Assembly: GCA_028876375.1 (NCBI GenBank)
Contig: JAGWSB010000015.1
Coordinates: 1 to 39,966 of the forward strand
From: Chloroflexota bacterium
GTDB lineage: Bacteria; Chloroflexota; Limnocylindria; P2-11E
Direction of reading: 5' to 3'
Length of the DNA stretch: 39,966 nucleotides
Shown one piece after another: positions 30,063 to 37,915 of the stretch (position 1 is its first letter; the number at the start of each line of letters is the position of its first letter). Both the position numbers and the translations under genes were made by a program. The notes under the pieces were generated by a model. That model made no database searches. It had not been told where the DNA came from and saw only the letters and a program-made list of their open reading frames with translations.

Positions 30063-31105
30063 CCGACGCCGGCGCGATCGACGTCGTCACGCTCAGCGAC
30101 GGAGCGCAGGATCCCGCGTCGATCGCCGAGCGCCTCGCCGCGTTCCTCGACGGCGCGCGAAGCTCGCTCGACCTCTCCGTGTACGACGTTCACCTCGGCC
30201 CGCGCCTCCGGCCGATCGTCCGCGGCGCCCTCGAGCGCGCGCTCGCGCGCGGCGTGCGCGTCCGTTTCGAGCACAACGAGGCGATGGGGGAGAAGACGAA
30301 GGGGCCGCCGCCGCCGCGAACGGATCCCGAGGTCGTCGGCGGCCTCGCCATCCCCGTCGTGTCCTTCCCCGGCGTCCCCGACCTCATGCACCACAAGTAC
30401 GTGATCCGCGACGGGGCGTCGCTGTGGGCGGGGTCGACGAACTGGTCCGACGACTCGTGGTCGCGTGAGGAGAACGTCATCGTGACCGTCGACTCGCCCG
30501 ACGTCGCTCGCGCGTTCGCGGACGACTTCGAGCAGCTGTGGCGCTCGCACGGCGAGGTCGCGCGCGGCGGGCACGTCGCGTCGCATCCCGCGAGCGTCGG
30601 CGGCGCGACGGTGACGCCCTGGTTCGCGCCGGGTCGGGCGCGCGCGCTGGTGCACCGCATGGCGGCGGCGATGGGACACGCGCAGCGACGCCTGCGCATC
30701 GCGTCGCCCGTCATCACGTCGGGCCCCATCCTCGGGACGCTGGCCGAGGTCGCCGAGGAGCGCCGCATCGACCTCGGCATCGTCGTCGACGCGACGCAGG
30801 TGCACGAGGTCCTCTACCAGTGGCGCGGCCGCGTCGCGTGGAAGCGCTCGATGCTCGAGCGGCTCGCGCACGACGACCGCACGTCGGGGAAGCGCTCGAC
30901 GCCGTGGGGACCCGCAACCGTGCACGACTTCATGCACGCGAAGCTGACGGTCGCCGACGACACCGTGTTCGTCGGCAGCTACAACCTCTCGCGGTCGGGC
31001 GAGACGAACGCCGAGGACATGCTCGAGATCGAGGACGCCGCGCTCGCCGACCGCCTCGCGGCGTACGTCGACGAGCTGCGCCGGCGCTATCCCGCCTTCA
31101 GCTAA
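30059..31105 (+). CDS. phospholipase D-like protein (two HKD motifs)
   Basis: 348 residues, GTG start overlapping the ligase stop (GTGA). Two catalytic HKD motifs are present: HHKYVIRDGASLWAGSTNWSDD with H111 and K113, and HAKLTVADDTVFVGSYNLSRSGE near residue 293. Each is followed by the conserved GS-N block. Both halves are intact, so it should be an active phosphodiesterase of the PLD/cardiolipin synthase/Nuc superfamily. There is no signal peptide or membrane helix, so it may act in the cytoplasm on phospholipid head groups or nucleic acid. Its stop overlaps the stop of serA on the other strand by three bases. Confidence 0.88.
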   Translation: MTDAGAIDVVTLSDGAQDPASIAERLAAFLDGARSSLDLSVYDVHLGPRLRPIVRGALERALARGVRVRFEHNEAMGEKTKGPPPPRTDPEVVGGLAIPVVSFPGVPDLMHHKYVIRDGASLWAGSTNWSDDSWSREENVIVTVDSPDVARAFADDFEQLWRSHGEVARGGHVASHPASVGGATVTPWFAPGRARALVHRMAAAMGHAQRRLRIASPVITSGPILGTLAEVAEERRIDLGIVVDATQVHEVLYQWRGRVAWKRSMLERLAHDDRTSGKRSTPWGPATVHDFMHAKLTVADDTVFVGSYNLSRSGETNAEDMLEIEDAALADRLAAYVDELRRRYPAFS

Positions 31106-32343
31106 TAGAGGAGGCGGGTCCGGATGGTCCCGTCGATCTCGTCGAGCTTCTTGCGCAGCGCGAGGCTCACCGGCCGCTCCGCCCCGTCGACGTCGATGAC
31201 CGCGTAGCCGATGCGGCGGTCGGTCTCGAGGTACTGGCTCGAGATGTTGATCTTGGCCTCGGAGAAGACGGCGTTGACGCTCGCGAGCATCCCCGGCTCG
31301 TTGCGGTGGATGTGCAGCAGGCGGTGCTTCCCGGCGTGCTCGGGGAGCGCCACCTGCGGGAAGTTCACCGAGCCGAGCGTCGAGCCATTGTCGCTGTACG
31401 TGATGAGCTTGGCGGCGACCTCGCTGCCGATGTTCTGCTGCGCTTCCACTGTGCTGCCGCCGATGTGCGGCGTGAGGATGACGTTCTCGAACTCGCGCAG
31501 CGGAGTGCTGAGCTCCTGATCATTCGACTCCGGCTCGACCGGGTACACGTCGATGGCCGCGCCGCCGACGCGCCCCGAGGCGATCGCCCGCGCGAGCGCG
31601 TCGAGGTCGACGACCGTGCCGCGCGAGGCGTTGATGAGCTTCGCGCCCTTGCGCATCTGCGCCAGCTGCTCCTCGCCCATGAGGTGGAAGGTGCGCTCCG
31701 TCTCGGGCACGTGGAGCGTGACGACGTCGGCGCGCTCGAGGAGCGCCTCGAGCGTCGCGACGGGGACGGCGTTCCCCAGCGAGAGCTTCGTCTCGATGTC
31801 GTGGTAGATGACGCGCATGCCCATCGCCTCGGCCAGGACGCCGACCTGCGTGCCGATGTGCCCGTAGCCGACGATCCCGAGGGTCTTGCCGCGGACCTCC
31901 GTCGCGCCGGCGACCGCCTTCATCCAGCGGCCGCGGTGCGCCGCCGCGCTGCGCTCGGGCACGCCGCGCGAGAGCATGACCACCTCGCCGATGACGAGCT
32001 CCGCGACGCTGCGCGTGTTCGAGAAGGGCGCATTGAAGACGGGGACCCCGTGCAGCTCGGCCGCCGTGAGGTCGACCTGGTCGGTGCCGATGCCGAAGCA
32101 CCCGACGGCGATGAGCTTCTCCGCCTTCGCGAAGACGTCCTTGGTGAGGTCGCTGCGCGAGCGGATGCCGACGATGTGCGCGCCGCGGATGTGCTCGACC
32201 AGGTCGCGCTCGGGCAGCGCTTTCTCCTGGTAGTCGATGTTCGTGTAGCCGGCCGCGTTGAACGCATCGACGGCGCTCTTGTGGATCGACTCGAGGAGGA
32301 GGACGCGGATCTTGTCCTTGTCCAGCGACGTGACCTTCCCCAC
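31102..32343 (-). CDS. serA: D-3-phosphoglycerate dehydrogenase
   Basis: 413 residues, the E. coli-type SerA with one ACT domain. NAD-binding GIVGYGHIGTQVG, the catalytic arginine in NASRGTVVD, the glutamate in VYPVEPE and the histidine in LTPHIGGSTVEAQ are all present. The C-terminal ACT domain (about 340-413, HRNEPGMLASVNAVFSEAKINISSQYL) normally binds serine for feedback inhibition. The enzyme makes phosphohydroxypyruvate, the start of phosphoserine synthesis. O-phosphoserine is also the usual substrate of CysO-dependent CysM, which links it to the cysteine genes nearby. A start at ATG 32343 is natural. Confidence 0.97.
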   Translation of the reverse strand: MGKVTSLDKDKIRVLLLESIHKSAVDAFNAAGYTNIDYQEKALPERDLVEHIRGAHIVGIRSRSDLTKDVFAKAEKLIAVGCFGIGTDQVDLTAAELHGVPVFNAPFSNTRSVAELVIGEVVMLSRGVPERSAAAHRGRWMKAVAGATEVRGKTLGIVGYGHIGTQVGVLAEAMGMRVIYHDIETKLSLGNAVPVATLEALLERADVVTLHVPETERTFHLMGEEQLAQMRKGAKLINASRGTVVDLDALARAIASGRVGGAAIDVYPVEPESNDQELSTPLREFENVILTPHIGGSTVEAQQNIGSEVAAKLITYSDNGSTLGSVNFPQVALPEHAGKHRLLHIHRNEPGMLASVNAVFSEAKINISSQYLETDRRIGYAVIDVDGAERPVSLALRKKLDEIDGTIRTRLLY

Positions 32344-32429
32344 GCGCGCAGACTACGCGATCACCGCGGCAAGAGCGCGCGGACGGTGCGGATCGGCGCG
32401 TCGACCGCAGGCCGCTACCCTTGGCCCTC

Positions 32430-33155
32430 GTGGCTGAGCGCTCTCCGACGCCGGCGGCCGCCCCTCTGCCCGTCCTCTCGATGCACGCCATGTACGTGTG
32501 CGATGGCGCGCACGTCGACGGCTACCTCAGCCGGCCCGTCGACGTCGGCCCCTGGGCGGCGATCGTCGTCGGCCATTCCTACCGCGGTCTGACGCCCTTC
32601 TATCGCGAGTGGTCGCGCCGGCTCGCTGCCGAGGGCTTCGTCGTGCTCGTGCCGGACCTCTACGAGGGGCACGTCGCGGCGGACGACGCGGAGGCCTCGC
32701 GCCTCAAGGCCTCGCTCGACTTCGACCGCGCGGCGCGCCAGCTCGCCGGCGCGAGGGGATACCTGCGCGGACTCCCGTTCGTGAGGGACGCGTTCGGCAT
32801 CACCGGTCACTGCCTCGGCGGCGGGCTCGCGCTCATGGCGCTCGCGCGGTCGGAGCCCGGCGCCTTCGCCTGCGCCGTCATCTACTACCACAGCGTGTAC
32901 CCGGACGACGCGGAGCTCCGCCGCATCCACTGCCCGGTGCTCGGCCACTTCGGTACCGCGGACGCGCTCACGCCGCGCGCCGAAGTGGAGAAGCTCGAGC
33001 AGGCGCTCCACGACGCGGGGCAGCCCTTCCAAGCGGAGTGGTACGAGGGGATGGGCCACGCGTTCGCCAATCGCGCCGATCCCACTCCCGAGCAGCGGGC
33101 GGCATCCGAGGCGGCGTGGGCGCGGACGATCGCGTTCTTCCGCTCACACCTTTGA
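32430..33155 (+). CDS. dienelactone hydrolase family protein
   Basis: 241 residues from GTG 32430 (a TTG at 32421 is in frame). Alpha/beta hydrolase of the dienelactone hydrolase family. The nucleophile is Cys in GITGHCLGGGLAL, the acid is in HFGTADALTP, and the base is His in GMGHAFANRADP. Those are the DLH triad positions. The N-terminal strand MYVCDGAHVDGYLSRPVDVGPWAAIVVGHSYRGLTPF is typical. Substrates are small cyclic esters or lactones, but many members have none assigned. The gene is divergent from serA; the tRNA-Glu follows. Confidence 0.92.
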   Translation: MAERSPTPAAAPLPVLSMHAMYVCDGAHVDGYLSRPVDVGPWAAIVVGHSYRGLTPFYREWSRRLAAEGFVVLVPDLYEGHVAADDAEASRLKASLDFDRAARQLAGARGYLRGLPFVRDAFGITGHCLGGGLALMALARSEPGAFACAVIYYHSVYPDDAELRRIHCPVLGHFGTADALTPRAEVEKLEQALHDAGQPFQAEWYEGMGHAFANRADPTPEQRAASEAAWARTIAFFRSHL

Positions 33156-33193
33156 GACGCTCCTCACACGTCGGGCCGTAGACTGACGTCATC

Positions 33194-33267
33194 GGCCCGG
33201 TCGCCTAGTGGTCTAGGGCGTCTCCCTTTCAAGGAGAAGGTCACGGGTTCGAATCCCGTCCGGGCTA
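33194..33267 (+). tRNA. tRNA-Glu (anticodon TTC)
   Basis: 74 bases folding as a complete cloverleaf: acceptor GGCCCGG/CCGGGCT with a terminal G-U pair, D-stem GCCT, anticodon stem TCTCC/GGAGA around CTTTCAA (anticodon TTC), T-stem ACGGG/CCCGT with TTCGAAT, discriminator A. No CCA is encoded; CTC follows. A degraded copy of its 3' half lies 1.3 kb downstream. Confidence 0.96.
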
Positions 33268-33275
33268 CTCGTGTG

Positions 33276-33312
33276 ATGTCTCAAGACATCGGAGACAGAT
33301 GTCTCGGGACAT
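33276..33312. repeat. tandem palindromes at an IS481-like element end
   Basis: ATGTCTCAAGACAT (33276-33289) and ATGTCTCGGGACAT (33299-33312) are two palindromes 23 bases apart, with GGAGACAG/GTAGACAG after each. Pairs of this kind occur in the ends of many IS481-family elements. They start nine bases after the tRNA 3' end and lead into a transposase remnant. Confidence 0.6.
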
Positions 33313-33324
33313 CGTAGACAGTGG

Positions 33325-33485
33325 TCAGGCGGCCTCCTTCGGCTGGTAGTCGCGGCCGGGATCGAGCACGAACCGGCACAGCAGCTCGCCGTCCTCGTTC
33401 AGCACGCGGACGTCGCGGTCGGCGACGAGGAGCACGATGCGCTGGCCGCGGTAGGCGGTGCCGACCCCGAGGTGCCAGCGAGAGC
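33325..33485 (-). pseudogene. IS481-like transposase, C-terminal remnant
   Basis: Reading the - strand from about 33485 to the TGA at 33325-33327 gives HLGVGTAYRGQRIVLLVAD, then RDVRVLNEDGELLCRFVLDPGRDYQPKEAA. This matches the C-terminus of IS481-family (DDE) transposases, ending in the typical LDPxRDYQP. Everything before this point is missing: the sequence runs into unrelated DNA preceding the GDPD gene. No start codon and no catalytic core remain, so the fragment is dead. The element end palindromes lie just beyond its stop. Confidence 0.75.
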
Positions 33486-33562
33486 CTCGCGCTCCAGCGT
33501 GAGTACGGCGTAGCGTGGAGCGAGGTGAATCGCACGCGCGAGGTGGTGTGGGCAGTCTCTGG

Positions 33563-34354
33563 TCAGGACGTTACCGCCGAGTTCGCAAGTGCGACCGCGC
33601 GCCGAGGATCGCGCGTCGTGAGCTGGTCGACACCCGCAGCGAGCGCGAGCCGTATCTGTTCATCGGAATCCGCGTCGGTCGCATGGAGCAGCAGTCCGCG
33701 GCTCCGCACCTCCGCGACATCGACCGCCGCCAGATCTGCGACCTGCAGATGCACTACCTGGAAACCTCCGAAGATCGCCTGCTCGGTGAACAATCGCTGG
33801 AAGAGGACGCTGGGCATCCACGCCGGTCGACCCAACACGAAGAGCCCGGCACGCGAGCCCGGCGTCTGGGCCCGCGCCTGCGCGACCGCGGGCGCATAGT
33901 GGCCAGTGAATTCGACGTCCTCAGCCCGCCCGGCATTTCGGACCGATGCCACGACGGTATCGATCAGCGCACGCGTTGGGATGCCCTTGATCTCGACCTG
34001 AAAGGTCGACGCGTCCAGTTCGAGCACCTCGTCGAGCAGCGGCACCCGCTCGCCGGCGAAGCCCGCATCGAGACCAGCGCCCGCGCTGAGTCGTCGGATG
34101 TAGTCGAGCCGCTGCTCGTGCACGAGACCCTGGCCCGTGGTGGTGCGAGCCAGGTCGTAGTCGTGGATGACGACGGGGTACCCGTCCGCGGTGAGGTGAA
34201 CGTCGAGCTCGATGCCGTCAGCGCCTTCCGCCAGCGCACCTCGGAACGCCGCGAGCGTGTTCTCGGGGAGCCGCGCCGTGTCGCCTCGATGTCCATAGAC
34301 GCGCGTCTGGCGCGCGCCGATCGGCCGGATCTCGCGCGGTCTCGAAGAAGGCAT
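33563..34354 (-). CDS. glycerophosphodiester phosphodiesterase family protein
   Basis: 263 residues from ATG 34354. GDPD signature YGHRGDTARLPENTLAAFRGALAEGADGIELDVHLTADGYPVVIHDYDLARTTTG holds the metal and catalytic residues His-Arg, Glu-Asn, Glu-x-Asp and His-Asp. The TIM barrel continues to LLLHATDADSDEQIRLALAAGVDQLTTRDP. It hydrolyses glycerophosphodiesters to glycerol-3-phosphate and an alcohol. There is no signal peptide. The gene lies alone between an IS remnant and a decayed tRNA-Glu copy, so it may have arrived with that island. Some codons are less GC-biased than in neighbouring genes. Confidence 0.9.
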   Translation of the reverse strand: MPSSRPREIRPIGARQTRVYGHRGDTARLPENTLAAFRGALAEGADGIELDVHLTADGYPVVIHDYDLARTTTGQGLVHEQRLDYIRRLSAGAGLDAGFAGERVPLLDEVLELDASTFQVEIKGIPTRALIDTVVASVRNAGRAEDVEFTGHYAPAVAQARAQTPGSRAGLFVLGRPAWMPSVLFQRLFTEQAIFGGFQVVHLQVADLAAVDVAEVRSRGLLLHATDADSDEQIRLALAAGVDQLTTRDPRRAVALANSAVTS

Positions 34355-34540
34355 TGGGCCTCCGGCGATAGTAGTGAGGAAGCGGTCGGGCCCGAAGCGC
34401 CAGCCGGGACTCCCTGCCTACCGCGGTGGCGTGAGCCGCGCAGCACGAGGCGCCCCGCCTGAGATCAAGAGAGAGCGCGGTCAGTGGCCAGACGCGATAT
34501 GCGCGGGACCATCCTGGGACCGTCACTGCGAAACCCGACG

Positions 34541-34599
34541 GCCTTTCCTTCAAGGAGACGGTCACGGGTCGGATCCCATCCGGGCTACTCGTCCAATGT
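34541..34599 (+). repeat. degraded second copy of the tRNA-Glu 3' half
   Basis: Aligned with 33222-33281 it agrees at about 50 of 60 positions with one gap. The match covers part of the anticodon arm, the variable and T arms, the acceptor 3' strand and 14 bases beyond (CTCGT...ATGTCT). The 5' half of the tRNA is absent, so no functional tRNA is encoded. Confidence 0.8.
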
Positions 34600-34861
34600 C
34601 TACGCGGTGTCTCTCGCAAGACCCCCTCGGGCTAGCGCGCTTTCCTTCGCTGAGGGGCGTATCTCTGCGGGTCGCTTCTCTGCTTCTTCGCGCGTCTTGA
34701 CGACGGGACGACTCACGAGATCGACATCCAGATGAGGTAGGGCCGAGGGCGCGACGGCACCACGCCGTAGATGAGGACGCAAGGGACCGGATGGCGTGAT
34801 CCCTACGAGACCTCTCCGGCCAGTGTGCTTTTCCTTCGCTGAGGTCGGGCCGGGAGACGCC

Positions 34862-34887
34862 GGATGGACGACGCGAAGCGTCCATCC
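34862..34887 (+). other. nine-base-pair hairpin upstream of NRAMP-like gene
   Basis: GGATGGACG and CGTCCATCC pair perfectly around ACGCGAAG, 41 bases before the GTG start. It could be a terminator for stray transcription from the island or an mRNA leader element. No Mn or Mg riboswitch consensus was recognised. Confidence 0.35.
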
Positions 34888-34928
34888 AGCCCTTCGTTCA
34901 GGCCGGACGGCACCGGCAGCCTTGGAGC

Positions 34929-36194
34929 GTGACACGCGCGGAGACCGCCGCTGTCGCGCGCGGGTCTCCCTCGGCCGTCGGCCGCATCCTGCGCGCCGCC
35001 GGTCCCGCCTGGATCGTGATGCTCGCCGACGTCGACGCCCCCAGCGTCATCAGCGCGGGGCAGGCGGGTACGGACTTCGCGTACGCGGCGATCTTCCCGC
35101 TCGTGTTGTGCATCCCCGCGCTCTACCTCGTGCAAGAGATGACGGCCCGGCTGGCCATCGTCACCGGGAAGGGCCACGCCGAGCTCATCCGCGAGCGCTA
35201 TGGCATGGGGTGGGCGACCGTGGCGGTCGTGAGCATGGTGGCGATCGACCTCATCGCCTACGTCGCCGAGTTCGCGGGCATCGCCCTCGGCGCCGCGATC
35301 CTCGGCATCCCCGCAGCCGCCGCCATCGGCGGTGCGCTGGTCCTCCACACGCTGTGGGTCCTCACCGGGAGCTACCGGCGGTTCGAGGTGGTGACCATCG
35401 CCCTCTCGCTGACCCTCCTCGCCTTCGTCCTCCTCGCGCTGGCGGGCCACCCCGACCCCGCGGCGATCCTGGGCGGCCTCTCGCCGCTCCAGCCCTTCGG
35501 GGATGCCCGCTACCAGGACCTCGCGGTCGCGCTCGTCGGCGCCTCGATCATGCCCTGGATGGTCTTTTACCAGCAGGCCGCGACGGCGGAGAAGGGCCTC
35601 GGTCTCGACGACCTTCCGGGCGCTCGCAAGGAGACCCTCATCAGCGCCGTGGTGAGCCAGGCCCTGATGGTCGCGATCGTCGTTGCGGCGGCCGTCGGCG
35701 CGCGCACGATGCGCGCCTCGCGGATCGTCCCGGACGCCGGCGGCGTCGTCCTGCCGAGCGGTCTTGCCTCACTCGCCGCCGGAGGGTGGGGTCCGCTCGT
35801 CGCGGTCGGTCTCGTGGGTGCGGGGCTGCTGGCCGCGGTCGTCATCTCCCTGTCGTCAGCTTGGGCCTGGTGCGAGCTCTTCGGCTGGCCGCACAGGCTC
35901 GACCTGTCGCCGCGCCGCGCGTCGGGCTTCTATCTGCTCTACGCCCTCGAGGTCGTCCCCGCCGCGGCGATCGCGCTCGCGGCGCCGCACCTCGTGACGC
36001 TCATCCTCGAAGCGATGATCCTCAACGTCATCGCGCTCGTCGTGCCGCTGGTGTTCCTCATCCGCCTGTCCGGTGACCGCGCGCTGCTCGGCGCGCTGGC
36101 CAGCTCGCGGCGTCGGAGCGCCGTCCTGTGGGTCCTCACCGCGGTGCTGGTGGGGTCGGGACTGCTGAGCCTGACCCGCATGCTCGCGCGCTGA
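34929..36194 (+). CDS. divergent NRAMP-like divalent metal transporter
   Basis: 421 residues, GTG start, eleven helices. The layout matches NRAMP (LeuT fold): TM1 GPAWIVMLADVDAPSVISAGQAGTDFAYA, then LVQEMTARLAIVTGKGHAELI, which matches the family's QxxxARLGxVTGxGLAE block. TM6 is ASIMPWMVFYQQAA. In canonical NRAMPs TM1 carries DPGN and TM6 MPH. Here TM1 is D34-V-D36-A-P-S and TM6 is M208-P-W, so Asp and Met remain but the Asn/Gly context differs. Related variants transport Mg or other ions. The substrate is thus unclear; Mn/Fe uptake is only one option. The gene is the first + strand gene after the scarred island. Confidence 0.88.
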   Translation: MTRAETAAVARGSPSAVGRILRAAGPAWIVMLADVDAPSVISAGQAGTDFAYAAIFPLVLCIPALYLVQEMTARLAIVTGKGHAELIRERYGMGWATVAVVSMVAIDLIAYVAEFAGIALGAAILGIPAAAAIGGALVLHTLWVLTGSYRRFEVVTIALSLTLLAFVLLALAGHPDPAAILGGLSPLQPFGDARYQDLAVALVGASIMPWMVFYQQAATAEKGLGLDDLPGARKETLISAVVSQALMVAIVVAAAVGARTMRASRIVPDAGGVVLPSGLASLAAGGWGPLVAVGLVGAGLLAAVVISLSSAWAWCELFGWPHRLDLSPRRASGFYLLYALEVVPAAAIALAAPHLVTLILEAMILNVIALVVPLVFLIRLSGDRALLGALASSRRRSAVLWVLTAVLVGSGLLSLTRMLAR

Positions 36195-36322
36195 CCGTCG
36201 GGGGCCACTCCGGCATACCTCGTTCATGGCCTCGACCGGTGAGATCGCTCAGGGAAGCGTGCCCTATCGTGCGGGTGTCAGCGTTCGCGCGGTCCGTAGT
36301 GGCGCGCAGGGCAGGGGGGACG

Positions 36323-37126
36323 ATGCTCGACCTCGCGAGGCGGCACCTCGACGGCTCGTTCCGTGGGCTGCGGAAGGTCCCGGAGATCACGGCGTACTTC
36401 TGGGTCGTGAAGCTGCTCACGACCGCGATGGGCGAGTCCACCTCCGACTTCCTCGTCTTCGGCATCAACCCCTACGTCGCGGTCGTCCTCGGCTGCCTGG
36501 GTCTCGTCGTCGCGCTCGTCCTGCAGCTGCGCGCGCGGCGTTACGTCGCCGGGACGTACTGGCTGGCGGTGGCCATGGTCGCGGTCTTCGGCACCATGGC
36601 CGCCGACGTCGCGCACGTCGTGTTGGGGATCCCCTACGCCGTGTCGTCGGCGGCGTTCGCGCTCAGCCTCGCCGTGATCTTCGTCGCCTGGTACGTCGTC
36701 GAGCGCACGCTTTCGATCCACACGATCTACGCGGGCCGCCGCGAGCTCTTCTACTGGGCGACGGTGATCGCGACATTCGCGCTCGGGACGGCCTTGGGCG
36801 ACCTCACCGCATCGACACTGGGCCTCGGATACTTCTCCTCGATCCTGCTCTTCGCGATCCTCTTCGCGCTGCCGGGCCTCGCCTATCGGACGGCCGGCCT
36901 GAGCGAGGTGGCGGCGTTCTGGGGCGCTTACGTGGTCACCCGGCCGCTCGGGGCGTCCTTCGCGGACTGGACGGGTAAGCCGTACCTCGGCGGACTCGGA
37001 TGGGGCGACGACAAGGTCGCCCTCGCCCTCACCATCGCGATCGTCGCCTTCGTCGCCTACCTGAGCGTCTCGCGCGTGGACGTGGGCGAGCGGCAGGCGT
37101 TCCCGGCCGCCGAGGAGGCCGGCTGA
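36323..37126 (+). CDS. COG4705-type integral membrane protein
   Basis: 267 residues from ATG 36323, preceded by GGCAGGGGGGACG. About eight helices. The opening KVPEITAYFWVVKLLTTAMGESTSDFLV is the hallmark of the uncharacterised COG4705 membrane proteins, and similar blocks recur (YWATVIATFALGTALGDLTAS, FWGAYVVTRPLGASFADWTGKP). This double TTAMGES/TALGDL pattern suggests an internal duplication. Function unknown. It follows the NRAMP-like gene by 128 bases and could be part of the same metal or envelope response, but nothing in the sequence proves it. Confidence 0.85.
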   Translation: MLDLARRHLDGSFRGLRKVPEITAYFWVVKLLTTAMGESTSDFLVFGINPYVAVVLGCLGLVVALVLQLRARRYVAGTYWLAVAMVAVFGTMAADVAHVVLGIPYAVSSAAFALSLAVIFVAWYVVERTLSIHTIYAGRRELFYWATVIATFALGTALGDLTASTLGLGYFSSILLFAILFALPGLAYRTAGLSEVAAFWGAYVVTRPLGASFADWTGKPYLGGLGWGDDKVALALTIAIVAFVAYLSVSRVDVGERQAFPAAEEAG

Positions 37127-37210
37127 GCCGCACTCGCGGTCCAGAGCTCAGCCGCGCCGGGCTGTGTCGTCGCGGACGCACCCGATACGGACGCGCGGCC
37201 GACGCGTTCC

Positions 37211-37222
37211 CGGATGCATCCG
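37211..37222. promoter_or_regulatory. CGGATGCATCCG palindrome upstream of hydrolase gene
   Basis: A perfect 12-base palindrome 58 bases before the ATG at 37281. Nine bases further on begins a direct repeat of TTTGCGCG (37231-37238 and 37244-37251). Possible operator; no matching regulator gene is adjacent. Confidence 0.3.
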
Positions 37223-37280
37223 TGCGACGCTTTGCGCGAACTATTTGCGCGTCATGGATCGAAAGGGGAGGGGATCGGAT

Positions 37281-37868
37281 ATGGCCGAAGTAGTTCTGTA
37301 CCACCACGTGCAGGGGTTGACCGAAGGCGTGAGGTCGTTCGCCGAGGATCTGCGCGGCGCGGGCCACACCGTGCACACCCCCGACCTGTTCGGGGGCCGC
37401 ACGTTCGGCACCCTGGCGGAGGGCATGGCCTTCGCGCGCGAGACCGGCTTCGGCGTGCTCGCCGAGCGCGGGGTGGCCGCGGCGGCGCAGATCGACCGCT
37501 CGGCGGTCTACGCCGGGTTCTCGCTCGGCGTCATGATCGCTCAGCAGCTCGCCCAGACGCGACCGGATGCGAAGGGCGCACTGCTCTTCAGCGCGGCCCT
37601 GCCGGCCTCGGAGTTCGGCGGTGCCTGGCCGCCGGGGGTACCTCTCCAGATCCACATGATGGAGGACGACGAGTTCGCGACGGAGGATCTCCCCGCCGCG
37701 CGCGAGCTCGTGGCGACGGCCGAGAGGGCCCAGCTGTTCTTGTATCCGGGCGACAAGCATCTGTTCGCGGACAGCAGCCTGCCGGACTACGACGAGGCCG
37801 CGGCGGGCCTGCTGAAAGAGCGGGTCCTCGCCTTCCTCGCCGGCGTCGACGAGCGGCCGCTACCGTGA
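37281..37868 (+). CDS. dienelactone hydrolase family protein (Ser nucleophile)
   Basis: 195 residues from ATG 37281, preceded by GGGGAGGGGATCGGAT. An alpha/beta hydrolase of DLH type: HVQGLTEGVRSFAEDLRGAGHTVHTPDLFGGRTF, nucleophile Ser in YAGFSLGVMIAQQLA, acid in MMEDDEF, base His in YPGDKHLFAD. The first DLH in this window (32430-33155) uses Cys at the nucleophile, so the two are different subgroups. It lacks signal peptide and membrane segment. It stands alone on the + strand between the COG4705 gene and a convergent two-gene unit. Upstream in-frame starts would run into the operator-like repeats. Confidence 0.9.
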   Translation: MAEVVLYHHVQGLTEGVRSFAEDLRGAGHTVHTPDLFGGRTFGTLAEGMAFARETGFGVLAERGVAAAAQIDRSAVYAGFSLGVMIAQQLAQTRPDAKGALLFSAALPASEFGGAWPPGVPLQIHMMEDDEFATEDLPAARELVATAERAQLFLYPGDKHLFADSSLPDYDEAAAGLLKERVLAFLAGVDERPLP

Positions 37869-37915
37869 ACGGGGCAGGTGGACGCGCGCCGCTCGCGACG
37901 CGATCTGCGCCGCGG

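Larger units (their letters stand above)
34355..34928. other. 574-base gene-free stretch with decayed repeats
   Basis: No convincing coding frame. It contains a degraded 3' half of tRNA-Glu (34541-34599), two copies of CTTTCCTTCGCTGAGG-like sequence (34641-34655 and 34830-34844), and a hairpin GGATGGACG/CGTCCATCC (34862-34887) just before the NRAMP-like gene. The pattern is that of an old insertion scar. Confidence 0.5.

Noticed and set aside
34541-34599. A second functional tRNA-Glu
   Set aside because: The 5' half is missing and the T-loop has lost a base, so no cloverleaf forms.
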